Source: CAZESS01 sp964594625
GTDB taxonomy: Archaea > Thermoplasmatota > E2 > UBA202 > DSCA01
Reading direction: 5' to 3'
DNA: 7,724 bases
Assembly: GCA_964594625.1 (NCBI GenBank)
Contig: CAZQNC010000062.1
Span: 1-7,724 of the forward strand
Both the position numbers and the translations under genes were made by a program. Below, piece by piece: positions 5,777 through 7,724 of the stretch (positions within the stretch are counted from its first letter, which is position 1; each line of letters starts with the position of its first letter). The notes under the pieces were generated by a model, which worked only from the letters and a program-made list of their open reading frames with translations, was not told the DNA's origin and did not search any database.

Positions 5777-6736
5777 TCAGTCCTGCGGCGAGTAGCTGAA
5801 GCGGCGGCAGTACCGCCGCATGCGCCTGCAGATGAAGCCGTTCAGGGTGCGCACTCGCGGAGCCGTATCGGTATCGCGAGGCTGGATATATCCCTCGGCG
5901 TCGAAGGAGGTATTAAAGTCGAAATGGCCGAGGATACCGCTGACGGTCTCGGTGGGATGCCGGCAGAGCTCCTCATAGGTTACCGCAACATAGTCCTCGG
6001 CTGGCAGCCAATCGATGTTGTCCACATAATACCGGCCGGCCCTGGCGTTTCGCTGAAGCATGTAGAGCAGTCCAAGCGGGATATACGGGGAGAACACCCG
6101 TCTGAAGAACTGACGGAGAAGTGGGTTGTCGTATGCCTCATCATATTTGTTGAAAATCAAGGCGAGGTAGTCGTTTTTCTGCCTGAAAATCTGTCGCAAT
6201 CCCCGCATCTGTGAGTCCAGTACGTCGACGGGATGCCGGTGGATGAAGACAAACCGCGCGTTGGGGAAGAGCCGTTTGACCCGCACGAAGTTGCCAAAGT
6301 CAAAAGGGTTTTTCAGCAGCACGGGACGGCCGTTGCCAGCCATGAACGCAATTTTTTTACAGAGCAGCGAAAGCCGCCCGCTGTTTTGCTCCGTAAGGTT
6401 CCAGGGAAACCCGCGCTCCGGCAGCATGAAGCCGTATTCCGTCGGCTGACAGGGACCCACCGACAGGCTGTCAGCCTCCCGTGTGTCCACGCCGTGTCGC
6501 TCAAAATAGGCCGCTATCTCATCTATCGCCGCCTCTTTTCCGCCGTCGAAATGATGCGACAGCAACCGGTCATGATACAGCACATGGTACAACGTCACCA
6601 CGTTAAACAGCCCCGTTTTATCCAGGACCCGGTAGAGAATCGTGGTCCCCGAACGGGGAAACCCCAGTATAAACACGGGCCGGAACGACGTATCGGCCAG
6701 CCGCTCCATGTACAGGCTGTCGGGCGATGCCGTCAC
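5777..6736 (-). CDS. PAPS-dependent sulfotransferase family protein
   Basis: A 319-residue protein of the sulfotransferase fold, which moves a sulfuryl group from PAPS to a hydroxyl or amino group on a lipid, sugar or small molecule. The 5'-phosphosulfate loop GFPRSGTT is at 25-32, right after the first strand PVFILG. The 3'-phosphate-binding motif FIHRHPVDVLDS is at 164-175, with the conserved arginine 167 and serine 175. LLKNPF at 140-145 and VAVTYEELCRHP at 250-261 match further conserved strands of this group. No signal peptide or clear membrane segment is seen, so it should act in the cytoplasm or at the inner membrane face. GTG at 6736 is preferred as start because AGGTG lies seven bases upstream; ATG at 6709 is an alternative. 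It lies 53 bp upstream of the lipid kinase gene on the same strand, suggesting a lipid or lipid-linked glycan acceptor, which is inference only. The acceptor is unknown. Confidence 0.88.
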   Translation of the reverse strand: MTASPDSLYMERLADTSFRPVFILGFPRSGTTILYRVLDKTGLFNVVTLYHVLYHDRLLSHHFDGGKEAAIDEIAAYFERHGVDTREADSLSVGPCQPTEYGFMLPERGFPWNLTEQNSGRLSLLCKKIAFMAGNGRPVLLKNPFDFGNFVRVKRLFPNARFVFIHRHPVDVLDSQMRGLRQIFRQKNDYLALIFNKYDEAYDNPLLRQFFRRVFSPYIPLGLLYMLQRNARAGRYYVDNIDWLPAEDYVAVTYEELCRHPTETVSGILGHFDFNTSFDAEGYIQPRDTDTAPRVRTLNGFICRRMRRYCRRFSYSPQD

Positions 6737-6743
6737 AAAAGAA

Positions 6744-6748
6744 CACCT
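6744..6748 (-). promoter_or_regulatory. ribosome site supporting the GTG start of the sulfotransferase
   Basis: AGGTG on the minus strand, seven bases before the GTG at 6736. It is the reason to prefer this start over ATG at 6709, which has no comparable site. Confidence 0.5.
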
Positions 6749-6750
6749 AG

Positions 6751-6763
6751 CCGGTCAAACCGG
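6751..6763. repeat. inverted repeat between TATA box and ribosome site of the sulfotransferase gene
   Basis: CCGGT CAA ACCGG is a perfect 5-bp inverted repeat with a 3-base centre. It lies between the TATA-like box and the AGGTG site, covering or abutting the expected transcription start. The position would suit an operator. The arms are short, so chance is possible. Confidence 0.4.
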
Positions 6764-6767
6764 ACGG

Positions 6768-6780
6768 GCATATAATAATG
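6768..6780 (-). promoter_or_regulatory. TATA-like box of the sulfotransferase gene
   Basis: The minus strand reads CATTATTATATGC, AT-rich within a GC-rich gap between two genes. It would place the transcript start near 6746-6750, leaving a leader of about 10 bases that carries the AGGTG site. Confidence 0.5.
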
Positions 6781-6792
6781 TGCCGCCCCCCG

Positions 6793-7305
6793 TCACATGA
6801 AGCGCTCAAACCGCTCCTTGCCCGCCTTGCAGATGGGGCAGACACCCGGCGGCTCCCCCCGCGCGCAGAGATAGCCGCAGACCTTGCACCGCCACACCGG
6901 CTGCGAAAGCTCACCGACGCTGTCCACGCTTTCCGTCTCCCGTTCCGCTTCCCGCTCCCCACGGGGCGGCCGGCGCTCCGGAATCGACTGCACCTCCCGC
7001 TCGCCGTCGAGCACCGCCTGCGACACATACAGCCCGCAGTAGCAGTTGCCGTACTCGTTGAGATCAGCATCGCGGTAATCGCAGGGGCAGATGATGTCCA
7101 GGTCTGCCTCCCGGTCGTCGGCGGCCAGCCGGCAGGGGCAGGCCCCGTAGCCGTAGCGTTTCTCGTTCACCAGGATGCCCCGGATGAGCTGCCGGGTCAT
7201 CTCCTCATCCGGATTCAGATGATAGCCCGCCGCCTCGGCCTCCCGATCCAGTTTCTCGTAGCGCTCCCGCACCTCCTCGTCCGAAACAGCTACCTCATTC
7301 GGCAT
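6793..7305 (-). CDS. ferredoxin:disulfide reductase (FTR catalytic domain fused to rubredoxin domain)
   Basis: A 170-residue redox protein. The N-terminal domain (about 10-100) is the ferredoxin-thioredoxin reductase catalytic fold, with three CxC pairs: CPC at 56-58, CPC at 73-75 and CYC at 88-90. By analogy with the plant/cyanobacterial enzyme, Cys56, 73, 75 and 88 would bind the 4Fe-4S cluster, and Cys58 and 90 form the active disulfide. After a charged linker (about 103-130), a rubredoxin-like domain has WRCKVCGY (Cys140, 143) and GVCPICKAG (Cys156, 159), a one-iron site. This fusion is known in methanogens as ferredoxin:disulfide reductase, taking electrons from ferredoxin to reduce thioredoxin- or glutaredoxin-like partners; in Methanosarcina it feeds class III ribonucleotide reductase through NrdH. 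Its start overlaps the end of the glutaredoxin gene by 11 bp. GGAGG nine bases upstream fixes the ATG at 7305. The two should be translationally coupled partners. Confidence 0.95.
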   Translation of the reverse strand: MPNEVAVSDEEVRERYEKLDREAEAAGYHLNPDEEMTRQLIRGILVNEKRYGYGACPCRLAADDREADLDIICPCDYRDADLNEYGNCYCGLYVSQAVLDGEREVQSIPERRPPRGEREAERETESVDSVGELSQPVWRCKVCGYLCARGEPPGVCPICKAGKERFERFM

Positions 7306-7585
7306 GGTCGAGCGCCTCCTTGATCCGGTCCTCCTTGTAGCCCTGGATGACCGTGCCGTTGATGATGATGGTGGGAAACCCGCCGGACGGGTTATGCCGC
7401 TCCATCCGCGCAACCGCTTCCTCCCGCTCACCGTCGCCCAGCCGGTCAACGTCGACATATCGGTAGGCGGCGCCCATCTTGTCCAGCAGCCGCTTCGTCC
7501 GCATACAAAAAATGCAGGTGCTCAGCGCATACAGTTCCACGTCGCCCTTATCCTCGCCGTCTACCTGTTTCATCCATTCACACAT
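7295..7585 (-). CDS. glutaredoxin/NrdH-like redox protein
   Basis: A 96-residue thioredoxin-fold protein. After a short N-terminal tail the first strand VELYALS leads into the redox motif CIFC (Cys24 and Cys27 from the ATG at 7585) and helix MRTKRLLDKMG. The segment GGFPTIIING near 68-77 carries the cis-proline, and VIQGYKEDRIKEAL forms the last helix. A CxxC pair rather than CxxS fits a dithiol reductant such as NrdH, which feeds ribonucleotide reductase. The partner encoded in the overlapping next gene, ferredoxin:disulfide reductase, is its likely electron source. The start at 7585 is preferred over GTG at 7591 because AAGGTG at 7596-7591 is then five bases upstream; for the GTG it would overlap the start codon. 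ATG at 7573 is a third option. An extra cysteine lies at residue 2, outside the fold. Confidence 0.92.
   Translation of the reverse strand: MCEWMKQVDGEDKGDVELYALSTCIFCMRTKRLLDKMGAAYRYVDVDRLGDGEREEAVARMERHNPSGGFPTIIINGTVIQGYKEDRIKEALDHAE
7315..7319 (-). promoter_or_regulatory. Shine-Dalgarno site of the disulfide reductase
   Basis: GGAGG on the minus strand inside the glutaredoxin gene, nine bases before the ATG at 7305. It rules out the longer in-frame extension to 7458, which would only re-read glutaredoxin codons in another frame. Confidence 0.65.
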
Positions 7586-7590
7586 AGGCA

Positions 7591-7596
7591 CACCTT
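7591..7596 (-). promoter_or_regulatory. ribosome site deciding the glutaredoxin start
   Basis: AAGGTG on the minus strand, five bases before the ATG at 7585. It overlaps the alternative GTG at 7591 and therefore argues against it. Confidence 0.55.
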
Positions 7597-7616
7597 CACG
7601 ATTGATAAGCCACGAC

Positions 7617-7630
7617 GGTATTTTATGTTT
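7617..7630 (-). promoter_or_regulatory. TATA-like box of the glutaredoxin/disulfide reductase operon
   Basis: The minus strand reads AAACATAAAATACC, centred about 27 bp before the AAGGTG site. The message would begin close to 7597 and carry a leader of about 12 bases holding the ribosome site. Confidence 0.5.
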
Positions 7631-7656
7631 GCGCCGACAGGCACCCGACCATACAC

Positions 7657-7724
7657 CTAACTGCCGATGTAGGAGCTGGTTTTGGGGGTGTGGTGTTTTC
7701 TGAGGCGGATGTTGTCGTAGCTGG
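7657..7724 (-). CDS. C-terminal end of an unknown protein, cut by the window edge
   Basis: The minus strand is open from the right edge to TAG at 7659-7657 and encodes 21 complete residues ending HTPKTSSYIGS. Nearly every codon ends in C, the pattern of the real genes here, while the other two frames lack this bias. This supports a genuine gene end although the piece is too short to identify. It lies about 71 bp upstream of the glutaredoxin start, with the TATA-like box in between, so the redox operon probably has its own promoter. No T-rich terminator was seen directly after the stop. Confidence 0.55.
   Translation of the reverse strand, partial: SYDNIRLRKHHTPKTSSYIGS

Noticed and set aside
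6778..7323. Plus-strand open frame opposite the disulfide reductase
   Set aside because: It mirrors the reductase and glutaredoxin genes, which show all expected cysteine motifs; no ribosome site or domain supports the plus-strand frame.
7306..7458. Longer version of the disulfide reductase starting at 7458
   Set aside because: The added 51 residues are glutaredoxin codons read in another frame, and GGAGG precedes the ATG at 7305.
1..7724. tRNA, rRNA, CRISPR array, insertion sequence, integrase or toxin-antitoxin pair
   Set aside because: Reading both strands I saw no cloverleaf-like segment, no regularly spaced repeats, no terminal inverted repeats around a transposase and no such genes. 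A covariance-model scan would be the decisive test for small RNAs.

Overview
The window reads as a GC-rich euryarchaeal chromosome, most likely from a methanogen or close relative. Four things point this way: AT-rich TATA-like boxes lie about 25-30 bp ahead of genes, with very short or no leaders; ribosome sites are of the GGTG/GGAGG type; oligo-T tracts follow some genes; and the gene content is archaeal (SLC41/MgtE-like transporter, dolichol-kinase-type CTP-dependent lipid kinase, and a ferredoxin-thioredoxin-reductase catalytic domain fused to a rubredoxin domain, an arrangement known from methanogens). The genus cannot be fixed from sequence alone.

Layout, left to right. Positions 1-60 hold the first 20 codons of a minus-strand gene that runs off the window. 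It is divergent, with a 21-bp gap, from a flavin-reductase-like FMN protein (82-588, +). That gene converges, with 2 bp to spare, on a small zinc-ribbon protein gene (591-821, -) that appears to carry two compensating frameshifts. Next upstream on the minus strand is a glutamate dehydrogenase (910-2253, -). A 151-bp divergent promoter region separates it from a two-repeat SLC41/MgtE divalent cation transporter (2405-3670, +), followed by a convergent terminator region.

The rest is on the minus strand. In order of transcription (right to left) it holds: the C-terminal end of an unknown gene (7657-7724), a glutaredoxin/NrdH-like protein (7295-7585), ferredoxin:disulfide reductase with rubredoxin domain (6793-7305, overlapping the previous gene by 11 bp), a PAPS-type sulfotransferase (5777-6736), a dolichol/polyprenol-kinase-like membrane protein (5061-5723), a thymidylate-kinase-like P-loop kinase 2 bp further on (4492-5058), and a very acidic protein of unknown function (3767-4411).

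Two functional groupings can be proposed. The glutaredoxin and ferredoxin:disulfide reductase form a translationally overlapping electron-transfer pair (ferredoxin to disulfide to glutaredoxin, plausibly to anaerobic ribonucleotide reductase). The sulfotransferase, lipid kinase and small-molecule kinase sit close together on one strand and may concern lipid-linked glycan or lipid modification, but each of the first two has its own promoter-like box, so this is inference. I saw no tRNA, rRNA, CRISPR array, insertion sequence or integrase, and no clear evidence of a wholly new system. The best leads are the frameshifted zinc ribbon, the acidic orphan protein and the sulfotransferase/lipid kinase/kinase neighbourhood.
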